Below, piece after piece: positions 32,766 through 46,000 of a DNA stretch of 64,000 bases (its first letter is position 1; the number at the start of each line of letters is the position of its first letter). Position numbers and translations under genes: made by a program. Origin of the DNA: Portunus trituberculatus (taxonomy: Eukaryota > Arthropoda > Malacostraca > Decapoda > Portunidae); NCBI RefSeq assembly GCF_017591435.1, contig NC_059281.1, positions 12,195,902-12,259,901 of the forward strand. Reading direction: 5' to 3'. The notes below the pieces were generated by a model. The model was given only the letters and a program-made list of their open reading frames with translations. It searched no databases and was not told the origin of the DNA.

Positions 32766-35200
32766 GAGTGTCCTCGGTATTCCAGTTAGGAAGAAGTAGG
32801 TACCCAGGATTAATCATTCACAAGACATAGAAAATTGCATTCATGAGAAACTAGATAAATGGCAGGAGCAGTTGTCATGAATTTTCCTCTCAAGTTTCTG
32901 TTATAGCTACTTATAATTCAGTATTTGTACATCTGTCTGTTTATTGCTGGGATCTACTGTCTCAGGATATAATGAAGCCATACTCAAGTCCAAAGACAAG
33001 TTGTATATACTATTGGAAATATTCAGAACTGTTTGTAGAATATGGCAGGTGACAATTTAAAAAACAGCAGAAATCTTTCTTGATAATGGCACTGAAAATA
33101 TGTGGTGTACAGAACTCCTCATAATGTATAGTAGTTTTATCATTATCATCTCATTATTATAGTTGTCATTGTATCATCATTGTCCACCATCACTCGCACC
33201 ACCACAACCGCCATCATCACTTCCCACACTAAGCCAGACAGGATGTCACTGGAGAATCAAAAACTTAAAACCAACACTCAAGTCAAGAGGTGAAGGAATG
33301 CCCAAGGATGTGAACTTAGCTGCTGGTCATCCATAATTCAATCCTTGAGACTCTAATATTGACATTCTATGCAATACTGCAGGCCACCTAAGTTTCAGTA
33401 ATGAGTGTGAAGGAATGTATATCTTTATCATTTATTTATCTCTGTTGAACTCTTCTATTACTTATGAACTGATCTTTGAGTTGCTATGACCATATTCATT
33501 GCATATTCATTCATTTACCATACCACATCACCTACATTTTATCATACCATTGTCACTACATGTGTGCATATTCTTTACTCTCATATTCATTGTATGTATT
33601 GTGACCATACAACTCAGGCCAAAGAGGAAAGTATGTACATGTGTAGATAGAAGAGTATTGGATTTCTTTATGGCTGTGAGCTTGATAGATATGCAATGAA
33701 TATAGAAATAGCAAGCATTTCACTTAGGTTTGAAGAATGAAAAGAATCACACTTGAATTCTAAATACCATATACTTGTGTGGACAGCAAATTGATCAGCA
33801 GGGTCTCTTTATTAATTTCATTCTGATGCTCTTTATGGCAGTCCATGGTGATGTTAAGTCTTGGGTACAAGATAAGTAACCATGTAATATCTGGATCTAC
33901 TAGTTTTCTTCTATGCAAAGTTCTTTGATCTATTGAAAATCTGTCAGTCATCAGCTTTTGTCGGGAAAGTGTTGGCAGATCAGATAGTTGTTGAGTAAAT
34001 AAAATGCTAGGCAGTGAAACAAATGCAATATGCATTTTAATAAGGTAGTTTGACTGGTCACAGGTGGCTCTGTCATAATGTATTACTGCTAGTTTTGAGA
34101 CAGTGAAGACCTGTTACAAGTGATTATGCCTTCTGAGATTGTCTTACTTTGTCAGGACAGCAGTGAAGGAGTGTGAGGGGATATCCCTGTTAAATTCACT
34201 TGTCATCATCATGATGAACTGGAGTGCGAAAATATTTGGGTCATGAGTGAATATACATGCAGGATACTTATCAGGATTAGATACAGATGTTATAATCCTC
34301 TGCTCCAGAACAGGAAGGTCAATACACTTTTGGTGTTGAAGTTGGTTTTATCAAGATTAGACTGTCCAATCCAACTATGAGTGGTTGTGATCAGGTCTGT
34401 CTCAGAAAACATGCTTATGTTAATCATAAGAAATATGACTGTATCTGCTTTATCTATATACATAGTAATTCGTGATAGCAGCAGCCAAGCTGCATATAAG
34501 GGACTGTAATAACTTGAAAGACTTGCAAAACAGGCCACTAATTGCAATCATGTAATCAATTGCTTATAAAGCTTTATCAATTTTTAAAAGTGGAAAGTGT
34601 GAATTGCTGAAATTATCATAGTATTTATCTTTGATAGAGGAATTTGTATTTATATGTTGTCATTATGACTATTTCCTTTATTTTTAACATTACTCTTGCA
34701 GTAACTTTATTGTTCATAGATATTGCAAGTGTTAATGGAATATACATCATCCAAATCAGTTTCATTATGTACCAAATGCATTAACAGTAAAGACTTGCAC
34801 AATATTATCTTGCATGGATGAATGTAAAGATGCAGGTAGTCTGTCTATCATCCCAAGTCTTGCTCACCTCTGGGAATTCTGAGTTGCTTCTGGACAGCCT
34901 AGTGTAAATGGACAAATTTTTCTTTCTTTTTTTGAACTACAGTGATCCTTTCTGCACATTTTTTCTAAAGTTACCAAATTGTATTGTGCACCAAACTTGT
35001 GGTTCCAGTCGCCGATTCACATTAATATGTATTCTACACGCGCCGTTTCTCAGCCAAATGTATGCATGTGAAGAGCATTGTTTTTGATGTTTAAAAAGTA
35101 ATGCAGTACTGTTTGTAGAATATACATACTTTCACCTGAAAGTATTTCTAACATATTTGGTGTGTTTGATATAACAGGGATTGAAGGATTGAATTCTAAC
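32766..35200 (+). other. KEAP1 3' flank, probably 3' UTR
   Basis: No further coding signal. An AATAAA occurs at 33998-34003 and another near 35583. Which one ends the transcript cannot be decided here. A CAT/CAC triplet-rich patch lies near 33165-33230. Confidence 0.4.
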
Positions 35201-35250
35201 TAGTGGTTTTCATTTTTTTGAAAAGCATATTTTTATTTTACATAGATCTG

Positions 35251-35412
<162 letters not shown>

Positions 35413-36420
35413 CAGTTTCTTGGTTTACTTCCCGACTTAAAAATTTGCATCATTGTATATCTTAGATGAATGAACCCCTGAACAGTCTGTGGCTCTTGGT
35501 GAACATTCCATTTTCTTGGGGCAATATGTTATGTACATTAATTTAAGGCATTTCTGCAGTACCTCATCTTTTTGTGTGGTTGAATAAAGATGAGGAGATG
35601 GCACCAGGGAGAGTGGTGGGTGCCAAGCCTCGGGCATGAATACAACATTTATGTCGAGTGAGGCAGGTTGGGTGAGTGAGTTCAAGGTTTCTGTTCCTCC
35701 CACTTTGTGAGGACACATCATGATATTATCTGTGATAAATGTACCACTAACTTTCTGTGATGTTTCACTGGTTTTGCATTTTTGCAGGACTTGAAAATCA
35801 TCTGAACCTACTCATGCAACGAATGTACAGAAGTGTAAATATTGTAATAATGTGGGTTGATTTATAATTTTTGAAAATCAAACTAATATGTATTTGTCAT
35901 CAAGTAGATGATACCAAGGCATCCATCCTGGCTTTGTAACTTATTAAATCTGAATAGTGAGATGCCTAGTTTCCTCTTTGTGCCAACCAAAGCAGTTTGT
36001 GAGACTGGACTAGTAGTGAGGATTATTCTCCCCTCTGAAGTGCTTATTTATTGATGCAGGGACGCCTGTTACAACTGAGATGCACAAATGGTTAAAATAA
36101 ACTTTAAATATTTGTTTGTGAAATTTATTTAAACTTGTTTCATTGTTTTCACAAAGGATCATAACCATCTTCGAAATTAAGCCTTCATTAGAATGCCATT
36201 GTATTAGGATGGCAGAGGGACACCATGGTAGTGAATGGATGATACATACATAATTACAGAAGACATCAGGAGTGCTAAATTTTACTATGTTGTGGAAGAC
36301 GGTTGGCAGATCGTCATCTCCGTAGATGACTGTTAACTGGCCACCATTAAAAGAACAGATAGTCAGATAATAGATATTCAATCTTGAACGGTTATGTACT
36401 GTTTGTGGTTATAAGATGTG

Positions 36421-36548
36421 TCCTGCTTCGTTATCATGATGAATCGTAACTTGCTCTGGTTCGAAGCTTTGATCAACTGTGCGTCGTGAGAAGAGAGTGA
36501 GGAGGAGGAACTGATCTGGGTACGCTTCATCATGGTGACGAAGCAGGA
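36421..36548. repeat. Inverted repeat with 26-bp arms, possible small MITE
   Basis: The left arm 36421-36446 begins TCCTGCTTCGTTATCATGAT. The right arm 36523-36548 is its reverse complement with three mismatches. The spacer is 76 bases. No clear target-site duplication was seen. Confidence 0.6.
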
Positions 36549-36915
36549 TATAACTTATGACTCCCACTGTGCACCGATAACACTGATATGATTTTGCATA
36601 TATTGTATTGAACAAGTTTCGTTTACAGTGACCAGGCTTTTCGAGCATAAATGTGGAAGATAATTAAGGACGTGTTGGAATGGTTGGGGGGGTCTTGGAT
36701 GAAAGATAGTTAAATGTGCTCTTCGTGTTTCATTTTACTTACGTTAACTACACTAAGAAATTTCTGATTATTTCAATAGATAAGATACGAGATTGATACA
36801 TGCGCCAGAACGCACTCTCGATATAGGAGAGCTAAAATATATGTACGGCAATTCAAATTTGAACAATGAAACTAAATCATTGTTGTCCCAAAGCTGGTAG
36901 TTAATGCAGGCAGTT

Positions 36916-36947
<32 letters not shown>

Positions 36948-37249
36948 ATAACTAGATACCTAGGACATTTATTTTCTCTTCTGTCCATTAGTCTATGTTT
37001 ATCTACCGATCTCTCCATCCATCCATGTATACATTGTCTTTTTTTCCGAGAGAGAAAGAAGTGGGAGGGAAATTGTTATCAAGCAGGAACAACTCGATTG
37101 CCAGTTCAAAACCAGCAATTATCTCCTGCAAAAACGCCGACAAATAATGTATATTGTTACCTCATGATACGTTGCGATTCATGTTGCCAAATATCACTAT
37201 TCTTTTTTTCAAACTAAATCGTAAGCAATGTCCCCTTCTCCCAATTTCC

Positions 37250-37406
37250 GGAGGTAGTGCGCAGAGGCTTCGCCGGCGCCCGGCGCCGCCAGCCCGCCAC
37301 GTCAGCTCAGTTCGCCACCGCGATGAGAAGGGAGTGGGTGTGGGTCTGAGGGTGGTGAGCCATGTGGCGAGTGTTGCTAGGACTGTGGTGAGAGCTTCGG
37401 CAAAAG
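37250..37406 (+). promoter_or_regulatory. Candidate promoter and 5' exon of an unidentified transcript
   Basis: A CpG-rich island stands out in AT-rich sequence (CGCCGGCGCCCGGCGCCGCC at 37271-37290). It holds an arthropod initiator TCAGTT at 37307-37312 and, about 100 bases later, a good splice donor AAAAG|GTAGGT (exon end 37406). Only short frames lie between, so the exon would be non-coding. The downstream partner exon is unknown. Confidence 0.4.
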
Positions 37407-38019
37407 GTAGGTAAACTCAAGTATCAGGTATTGTGAGTGAAGTTTCCAGGGAAGTGTGATATAATCTGGTTTGCAGGGATAACGTAGTCTACGTGTTTTT
37501 TTTTTTTTTTTTTTTCTGAGAATCAGCTGCATATCTCAAGTCAGTGTTGGGATTCCCATTGCTATATGATCATGGTTGTACATACTCCTATAATTAATAT
37601 CATGCTAATTAGAATGTTGAGACACTACTTGATTCATCCTAATCATGGAAGTGTCGAGAGCAAAGCTTCGGTGTGCTTCACAAGTTACCGAGAGTGGATA
37701 ATACGTGTCAGTGTAGTTGTGTGTCCACATCATCATCTATAAGTGCACTAAATACAGAAACTAATCATGTATATAAGCAATGTTTTAAGAGCACAATAAG
37801 TAATTTGATAACTGAGGTGTTCTTGATGGCTTTTTAAGACAACGCTGAGAGACTCGAGGGACAGGGAGTTAATTCGTAGGAGCAGTCACGTACGCACGGA
37901 ACTCCACACTGGGTCCCCAAAGACGGATTAAATCCTGCTTGTTGCTGTCCATGTTCCAACCTTCGGCACCCTGTTAAGGTAACTCCCCCCTTATGGGTTT
38001 TTGATTGCATGGCATGGCT

Positions 38020-39330
38020 AGGTGGTATAGGTGACAGGTTGTATGTCAAGCGCGGTTCACACCAATACCGGCATCACATGGTCCCGCTTTCTATTCCCTT
38101 CCTGCTGTACCATCAGACACTTGTTAACACGGTACAGGAATTTGTTACTGCGGGCGACAGCAGTCTCTGTACGTAGAGCGTCGGTCTGTGGCACAGTGGA
38201 GCCAGTTAAAATGTTATTAAATGAATTAATTAATAAATAGGGGTGTGGACACGGAAAAGAATGAGAACCACTGGGCTAGGTAACACATTTTTTTTTTTTT
38301 ATACCATGTGGGCTTTTCACGGGAATTGATGGGCTAAAGGGGATACTTTTTGGGGTACTTCCTATCTCAAAATTTTTGGTGGTGCATCTTATATTTTTAC
38401 ATATTTGGAGTTTGATTTGGATAATTTTGTTAAGTTTAGCTACCACAGATAAAGTTAAAGTAAATTGTTGGTTTTGATGAAATTAGTAAAAGTTAGAGAT
38501 TTCAAGAACAAAGATCTTGGGGATGCACTTAACCAAATATGTACCAGCAATGTTTTATTGATATTCTTTTTTATGATTTACATTTCAAGTTTTCTAGTTA
38601 GGTTTGTCTTCACCATATTGCGTTTGATTAGGTTAGGGTTAGTAATAGATTATTTAAAAAATCAACTATTAATGTTAGGTTAGTTGTGCATAAATAGCCA
38701 TTAATTTTTTTGGAAAGGTGGAGTTAGGTTTGTTTTATCTTTACATACTATACATAATAAAAACTTGTCCTAGAGACATCTTGCCCTTCTGTTAACTCAC
38801 ACTTTTTAGCTACATCAACTCACAAAATATTTTTTCTGAATATATTTTGACATCAGAAGATGGGGAACCCCTAGCCTAGATATAGATGCTACATTTTTGG
38901 GGTGTGCATCTAACATTCTTACTGCTTTTATATTTAAGTTAAGTTCAGGTAGCACAGTAAAATCAAAATAGATTGTTGGTTGTGATGAAATTAGTAGAGA
39001 TTTCAAGGACTAAGATCTTGGGAGATACACTTAATTATAATTTGCTATTCATCTAGTTGGGTCTTTTGCCATTCTACTACTTCACAGAGGGGTATTACCA
39101 CACTTTTTGTCCACAAGACATGATTTAATTACTAGTTTTTTTTATATAAGAACACAAGAAGTTCCTGGAACACAGGCAGCATAGGAACAAGAGATTGTCC
39201 TGGCGGTACCGTAGGAACACGACCAAAGTGATGCTGGGAACACAAACAGCAGTGCGAGAATGGTGCTTTGGCATCAAGTTGCTACCGGAAGATTGAGGAA
39301 ACATTGCTCGTGTGAGCCACACTTTAGCGA
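38020..39330 (+). repeat. Left arm of a large diverged inverted repeat
   Basis: The segment matches, in reverse complement, the interval 44561-45960. Shared landmarks include CTGTACGTAGAGCGTCGGTC (38168-38187), TGTGATGAAATTAGTAGAGA near 38980, AAGAAGTTCCTGGAACACAG near 39157 and CATCAAGTTGCTACC near 39272. It also contains an internal duplication: the piece around 38370-38530 resembles that around 38870-39030. It is probably an interspersed repeat family rather than a gene. Confidence 0.75.
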
Positions 39331-39737
39331 CTGTATTAAATCAAAGATAACAAGTGTTGGTCAGTTAAGTCCTTTGTATAAAAATGAAAGTACATACAAG
39401 GTATGTATTGGGACTAGTGTGTTGTATGCTCACCACCTCGATGCAGTTTCACAGAATAGGTTATACATGTTTTACCTCATGCACATGTATTAATACATTC
39501 TTGCTCCTAGGGTGTGGTATCAACCATTTTTGGTCCTTTGCAGTAAGCCCATGTGGACAAACAGGAGGCACAGGATATTTCTGTTTGTACTGGGATGCAC
39601 AGTGATAATTTTTGGCTTACTGCCTATAAGGTAAGGTGAGGAGAGGATGCACCTTGAAACCAGTTACTTCAGCTTGACCCTTTGTGTGATCCAAGGATCT
39701 CTTGAATGTGAGTAAGAGATGCTTATATATTTGAATT

Positions 39738-39743
39738 TTTATT
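39738..39743 (-). promoter_or_regulatory. Candidate polyadenylation signal for BOLA3, distal copy
   Basis: AATAAA on the - strand, about 243 bases after the stop codon of the distal terminal exon. The corresponding signal of the duplicate lies at 40643-40648. Confidence 0.45.
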
Positions 39744-39985
39744 AGTAAACATGTCATTCATTACAATTGTTCACACTACATTTACAATTATACAAAATAT
39801 TTAAGGACAAAATTATAAGGTATATATTCTCTTATATACAGGTATACAAAATTATAAGGTAATCTCAGGAAAGGCCATGATCTTTAACAAAACACTAGCT
39901 GTTAGAGTCCCTGATATATGTTCTCTGGAGGCCAGGAAGGGGAGATGACTAGTTCGAACAGACTGCAGGGTGTAGATGAGGGAGG

Positions 39986-40054
39986 TCAGGTCGTGTTGGG
40001 CAGTGTGGTGGTGATGCGCAGGCCATGCATGTCTTGAATTTCAGCTTTTAGTGT
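39986..40054 (-). CDS. BOLA3: BOLA3 terminal exon, distal copy
   Basis: It encodes TLKAEIQDMHGLRITTTLPN then TT and a stop. The acceptor ATTTTGTTTTCCAG has a good polypyrimidine tract. HGLRI matches the family consensus, so this is the likelier functional last exon. Confidence 0.85.
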   Translation of the reverse strand, partial: TLKAEIQDMHGLRITTTLPNTT

Positions 40055-43000
40055 CTGGAAAACAAAATATTAATTAGACTGTAGCATAAGTCCACTTGCA
40101 ATGGATATGAGTTTAAAGCACCTTGCACAAACATGCTAAATTAACCCCTTCGCGCCGGATAACTCGTATATTATCAAATACTTCCGTGCTTCACCTCCAT
40201 TATTTTAACCCCTTCGCGCCAGATGTTAAAAAAGCCCGCCTGTATGATATACGGGTGGTAATTTTAGACACAAGGCGGGACGCATGTAGCTTATCTTTAG
40301 TGATTGGTGGAGACAAGGATGGTGGGAGGAGCACTAGGATTTCAAGGACAGCATACGGCGTGTGTAGTTGGTATCCAACACACTATACGGGACAACTGAA
40401 CTGAAGAAAGCTCAGAAAAGAAATATGATGTTTACGTAGGCGTCACCGTATTTGCTACTGGGGCTTCATGACGCCCACATAGACGTCACCGTAGTGAAGG
40501 GGTTAAAGTATGAGACTAGCATAAGTCCGTTGCAATGGATATGAATGAGTTTAAATTAAAGCAACACTTGCACAAACAGAGCCAAGTTGCTTTATATACT
40601 ATGGGTGAGAGATTTATACATTTATATTTAAATGTAGACTTTTTTATTAGTTACAATATGAAGCAAATGAGCTGAAATATGTTGTTAGTCAGGATGGATA
40701 TGCTGAGGAATTTAAAACCACTACTGTGACATGAATAATTCAATACTTTTCAAATGGAAGGAATACCTAAAGAATGCATTCTACTACTTAATAGGTTCAG
40801 GAATGAACTACTACTGGTCACTTCTGCTAAGTGGTTCAGCAACCCGGAAGGAATTATTACCGACAACTGTGCTGCACATGAAGGGAACAAGCTGCTCCAT
40901 TACAAGATAATTAACGACCACTTCCTGGAAACTCATGAACATGTGGGAAGGAAGAAGGCCCAAGACACAAACAAGATGGAATATGGACAGAGCATCAATG
41001 CCCAGATGGAGGGGAGACCGATGGTAGAAGGCCTAGAGCAGACAGACTGCAGGGTGTAAGTGAAGGTCAGGTTGTATTGGGCAGTGTGGTGGTGATGAAC
41101 AGGCCATGCATGTCTTGAATTTCAGCTTTCAGTGTCTGTTTTGTAAAGTAGTAGTGACTGTAGCAACTTGCACAGAGCTGAGATGTATAAATGTTGTTAA
41201 CAGTCAGGATGGGTGTGCTGAAGGAGATGGCCAAGAGCAAGAATAGGAATTTGAAACAACTATTGTAGGATGGGTGTGCTGAAGGAGATGACCAAGAGCA
41301 AGAATAGGAATTTGAAACAACTATTGTACCATCAATAGAATAGGAATTTGAAACATAGTTGACATCAATAGAATGCTTTAAATGGGAGGGATTACTAAAA
41401 TGCATTCTACTACTCTATAGGTCCAGGAAGGAACTACTGGTTGCTGCTGCTGCTGCTGCTGCTAAGTGGGTCACCATCCAGGAAGTATTACCAACAACTG
41501 TGCATATTACAAGACAATAACCACCACCTCAACTCCTGCAATTGTTACTAATGAAGATAAGACCAGGAGAGGAAAAAAAAATTAGATGCAGTAAAGACAA
41601 GGGGGGAAAAAGCTAGAAGGCGAAGACTCAGACAAGATGAAAAAGGTGAAGGCAACAGATGCAGGAGGATGTGCGAGAGCCTTCACACCACAAGCTGGGA
41701 CATCAAGGGTCAAGATGCAGAAACTCGGGCAGAAAAATGCAGTGCCAACTACAGGAGGAGGCCAATTTACAGCCAACTACAGGAGGAGGCCAATTTACAG
41801 GGGAGAGAAAAAAGTCCAGGATAGAGAGAGAGAGAAGACTCAAGGGAGAAAGTAAGTAAGTGCTAGGGAATGCAGGAAAGGAAAGAAAGACAGAAAACTG
41901 GCATTAACCATTGTTGGGCTGCCACATAGACTAGGAGGGAATTGCAAATGCCCTCACCAGCAAATAATTAATTCTCAAACTAATCAGTAGAAGCATACGT
42001 AAATTATAAAAATTTATTTTCATCCTCAGATATAGATCTTTAATTTACTGAAAAAGGAATAGATTGTTGACTGTGCATATGCTGAAAGTTGCAGTACGTA
42101 AAACGGAGGCGTCTAGAAGACGCCCCCAATCCTAAACATGGCATGTAAGCGGGAGTGTGTGACCTTGTTGATGCCTCTTTCATCGATATGTTTCGTAGTA
42201 AAAAAATAATTTTACTTTTAAATTGGATAATTTTTCATTAGTTTGAGAATTTATATAATAAATATAATATAATAAATGATGGGTATCTTACAAAAGTATC
42301 ACCTAAATAAACCTGGCACAACAATAATAAATAGTGGTGGTCCCTGTTTATATCCTGCCATATAAAATTTGAGATCTTTTGGGAATTGCTTATACCCATT
42401 ACATTGAACAAAAAGTCTAGTTCCCCTTTCCACAGCACTGGAGAATAAAAATGAAAATTTTTCCTTAATTGTTTAGCAACATATGTTATTTCCATTATTA
42501 TTGCTTCATCAATTAAGGCTTAAATATGTCCTACCAGATTAGATAAGACACTGGCAGCCACTATCAAACATTAAAGGCCTTAATGGAAATGTGCTTCATA
42601 AAGCAAATAAGGGTATATATGACAAACTCATTGTTTGGTTCTCTAAGTACTGTAGACAAGGGAGGAACAAAATGATACTTCTGAAATCTTCAATTCCTCA
42701 CTGCTGACATGGTCAACAGTTACCTCTGTGATCAGCTTGTGTTGCTTGACTCTGGACAGACCCTTGAAGTCTGGTGCCTCAACCCACACCTCATACATGG
42801 CCCCACACCCTCCTGTGGAAGGACACAGTTTTAGTGTGCAGGCAAATAATTTGAAAAGGTATTCACAATTTTTGTCTGATGACAATTAAGAAAGAATATA
42901 TAAGAATTATATAATGCAAAAAACCATTGTACTATCAGCCATAAGGTGACTATTAAATATATGAGCAAAGCGTGAAACATGCCCTTAAAAAATGACAAAG

Positions 43001-46000
43001 CAAAATATACACAAAACTAGTATATCTTTGGTCTTCCCACCTGAGATGTCCTCCACCTCAACTGCCGTTGCCTGTGGGAAGCGATCCTTGAGGAGAGTCA
43101 TAAGGCGGGCGGATCCTGGCCCTGCTGAATCACACAACCATCTTGCCTGTCACCAAATGGAGGCAGATAAGTTCACCATCAAAGACTATACATGAGAACT
43201 TCTATCTTTATCGTAAACATGTAAAATGTCCAAATATGAACTTCATTTCCTTTGATTATTCTAGTAATGCCCATGAAAGAATAGGACAAACCAAATGAAA
43301 CCTGCATTCAAGTTTCAATCTCCTTACTCTTATTTTGGAATGGTTTTGTTAATGCTCACTCAGTCCTATTGCCCTAGAGATAATTTTCATATGTCAACCT
43401 TTCATCCACAATAATCTTGGGAGACTGCTGAAAAATTGGGGTTTTTGTTTAGTTGGAGCATTCAATTGTGTAATGTGCATTGCAAAAGTTCAGACATCAA
43501 GAAAATACTAAAAACTCTGAAAATACATAAATTACTCCATTGATGGTGGCAGCACTGGTGGCTGCTCTCCCTCCCATCAATTTCATTTCAGTACTGGTTA
43601 ATAATTAATCTCAAACTAAGACCATCCTAGTGAGTTGCATCCACCTGCATATGGTGCCTGCTGATAGAGGGAGTTGCTTTTCCATTTGAAAGCTGGGTTA
43701 GGTTTAGTTCATTACTTTCATTGTTCAATTCTCTTCACTAGGTTGCTTATGATTTAAAGGTATGTATTGTACAAAAATAAAGTTGGTGTTAGGAAATTAC
43801 TATGCTTAAGTTAATATACATAATCTCCAAATACTATTATCACAAACAACATGCCAATAAGGAGTATCAGGGACAGATATAACACTGGCTGAAAGACTAA
43901 TTTCCTAGATTTTTTTTCAACTACTAAAATATCTCATGTAACTATAGCTTATTCCCTTTTGATATACTTTTATTTAGATATACTTTTATTTAATCTATTT
44001 TAGGTATTACTGGAGAGTGCACCACTGGAATAGACATTTTTTAGACACTTCTCTAATACCATTCCCACTGCAAATTACTCATTTAGTATTAATGCTAATA
44101 AACAAGTTTTGGGAAGACATGAAAATCCCTGCATTAAGTTAGGCTAGGTGTTAGGTTTAATTAGAATTCATCAATGGTTTTGTATTCATATAACAAAAAT
44201 CTCTGCATTTAGAAATAGAGCCCTAGATTTTTCTCTGAAATCTATGGGAATTTTTCCGATAGTCAGGAATACTCATTTCGTGTTATAGGCATCAAAATAC
44301 AACCACTGATGCACTCGTTATTAATCAGTATCAAAGTGACACCTTTCTTCATATTTACTCTATTTTGCTGTAAGATACACTTGCAATCAATTATCATAAT
44401 CTTGTAATGCTATCTGTTAACCTACCCCTCCCTTGCTCAGTCTAGCTATGGGCACATCATGGCAAGACCCTGTCAAGTGAATTACCAAAAAGACATTAGC
44501 TTCCATGAACAACTTATCAAAAGTATTAAGGTGTTTAGCAATGCCAAGATTTCATCACCAAGGCTTGTGTAACCATTTATTAAGTGCGGTTCACATGAGC
44601 AATGTTTCCCTACGTTCTGGTAGCAACTTGATATTGGAACACCACCATGGTCGTCTGCTGGTCACCCAGCCAGCCTTTCCCCCTACGGAAAGAGCTCAGA
44701 GCTCATAGTGACTGATCATCGGGTAGGACTGAGACCACAACACACTCCACACACCGGGAAAGCGAGGCCACAACCCCTTGAGTTACATCCTGTACCTATT
44801 TACTGCTAGGTGAACAGGGGCTACACATTAAGAGGCTTGCCCATTTACCTCACCACTTCCTGGGACTCGAACCCGGGCCCTCTCAATTGTGAGTCAAGCA
44901 TGCTAACCACTACACTACACTACACTGTTCCAGTGCTGCAGTTTGTGTTCCCACTATCACTTTAGCCGTGTTCCAGAGGTATTGCCAGAATGGTCATCTT
45001 GTTCCTGTGTTCCAGGAACTTCTTGTTTCCTTCTCACATAAAAAAACAATAACAAATAATTTCTTGCGAGTTGATGTGGCCAAAAAGTAGTCCCATGTGA
45101 ATTGGCAGAATGGCAGAGACCTAACTAGAAGATGAAATGCAATTTATAATAAAGTTATTATAACATTAATGGTAAATTTTTTGATTAAAGAGCATTCCAC
45201 AAGACTTTGCCCTTGATATCTCTCAACTAATTTCATCACAACTAATAATTGCAAGGTAAATCCAACTTAATCATACTCCAAAGCATTAAGAATATCAGAT
45301 GCTCAGATGCACTACCAAAATTGTAGTATTTATATCTAGCCCAGGGGTTCCCTATCTTCTCATGTCGAAATACCTCTATAAATAATGTCTTGCAAGTTGA
45401 TGTGGCCAAAAAGTGTAGTAATATTCGTGAGTTGATGGAAGATGTATCTGGAACCAATTTCTATGTATAGTATGCCAAGATAAGACACCTAGAAAAAAAT
45501 AAAATAAAAGAATGATTATTTTAACAGACTAACCTAGCATTAATGGTTAATTTCCCACGAAATGCATCCACAAAATCTAGCCTCGAATTTACTATTTTCG
45601 TTATAATTCGTCACAAACAACAATTTACTTTAATTTTACTTGTGGTAACTAAACCTAACCTAATCAAACTCCCAAGCTGTAAGAATATTACATGCACTAC
45701 CAAAAATCTATTATCTAGTCCAGGGATTCCAATTCTTTCCCATGCTTACACCTCTATTTCTTAATTCACTTCATGACATTAACTGGCCCCACTCCGCCAC
45801 AGACCGGCGCTCTACGTACAGAGTCTGCTGCCGTTCACACAAGTTCTCGTACCGTGTGAAAAATGAATGTGTGGTGGTCAAGCAGGAAAGGAACAAGATG
45901 ACTAGAAAAAGGCTTGTGTAACCATTTGTTATGCATGGCAGACAGTGTTTACATCACCAGCCAGCCTTCCCTTCACCACCACATCACTACACACGTTCCC

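Noticed and set aside
44860..44915. tRNA-like sequence with A-box and B-box
   Set aside because: It is the head of a SINE, continuous with the SINE body, rather than a tRNA gene.
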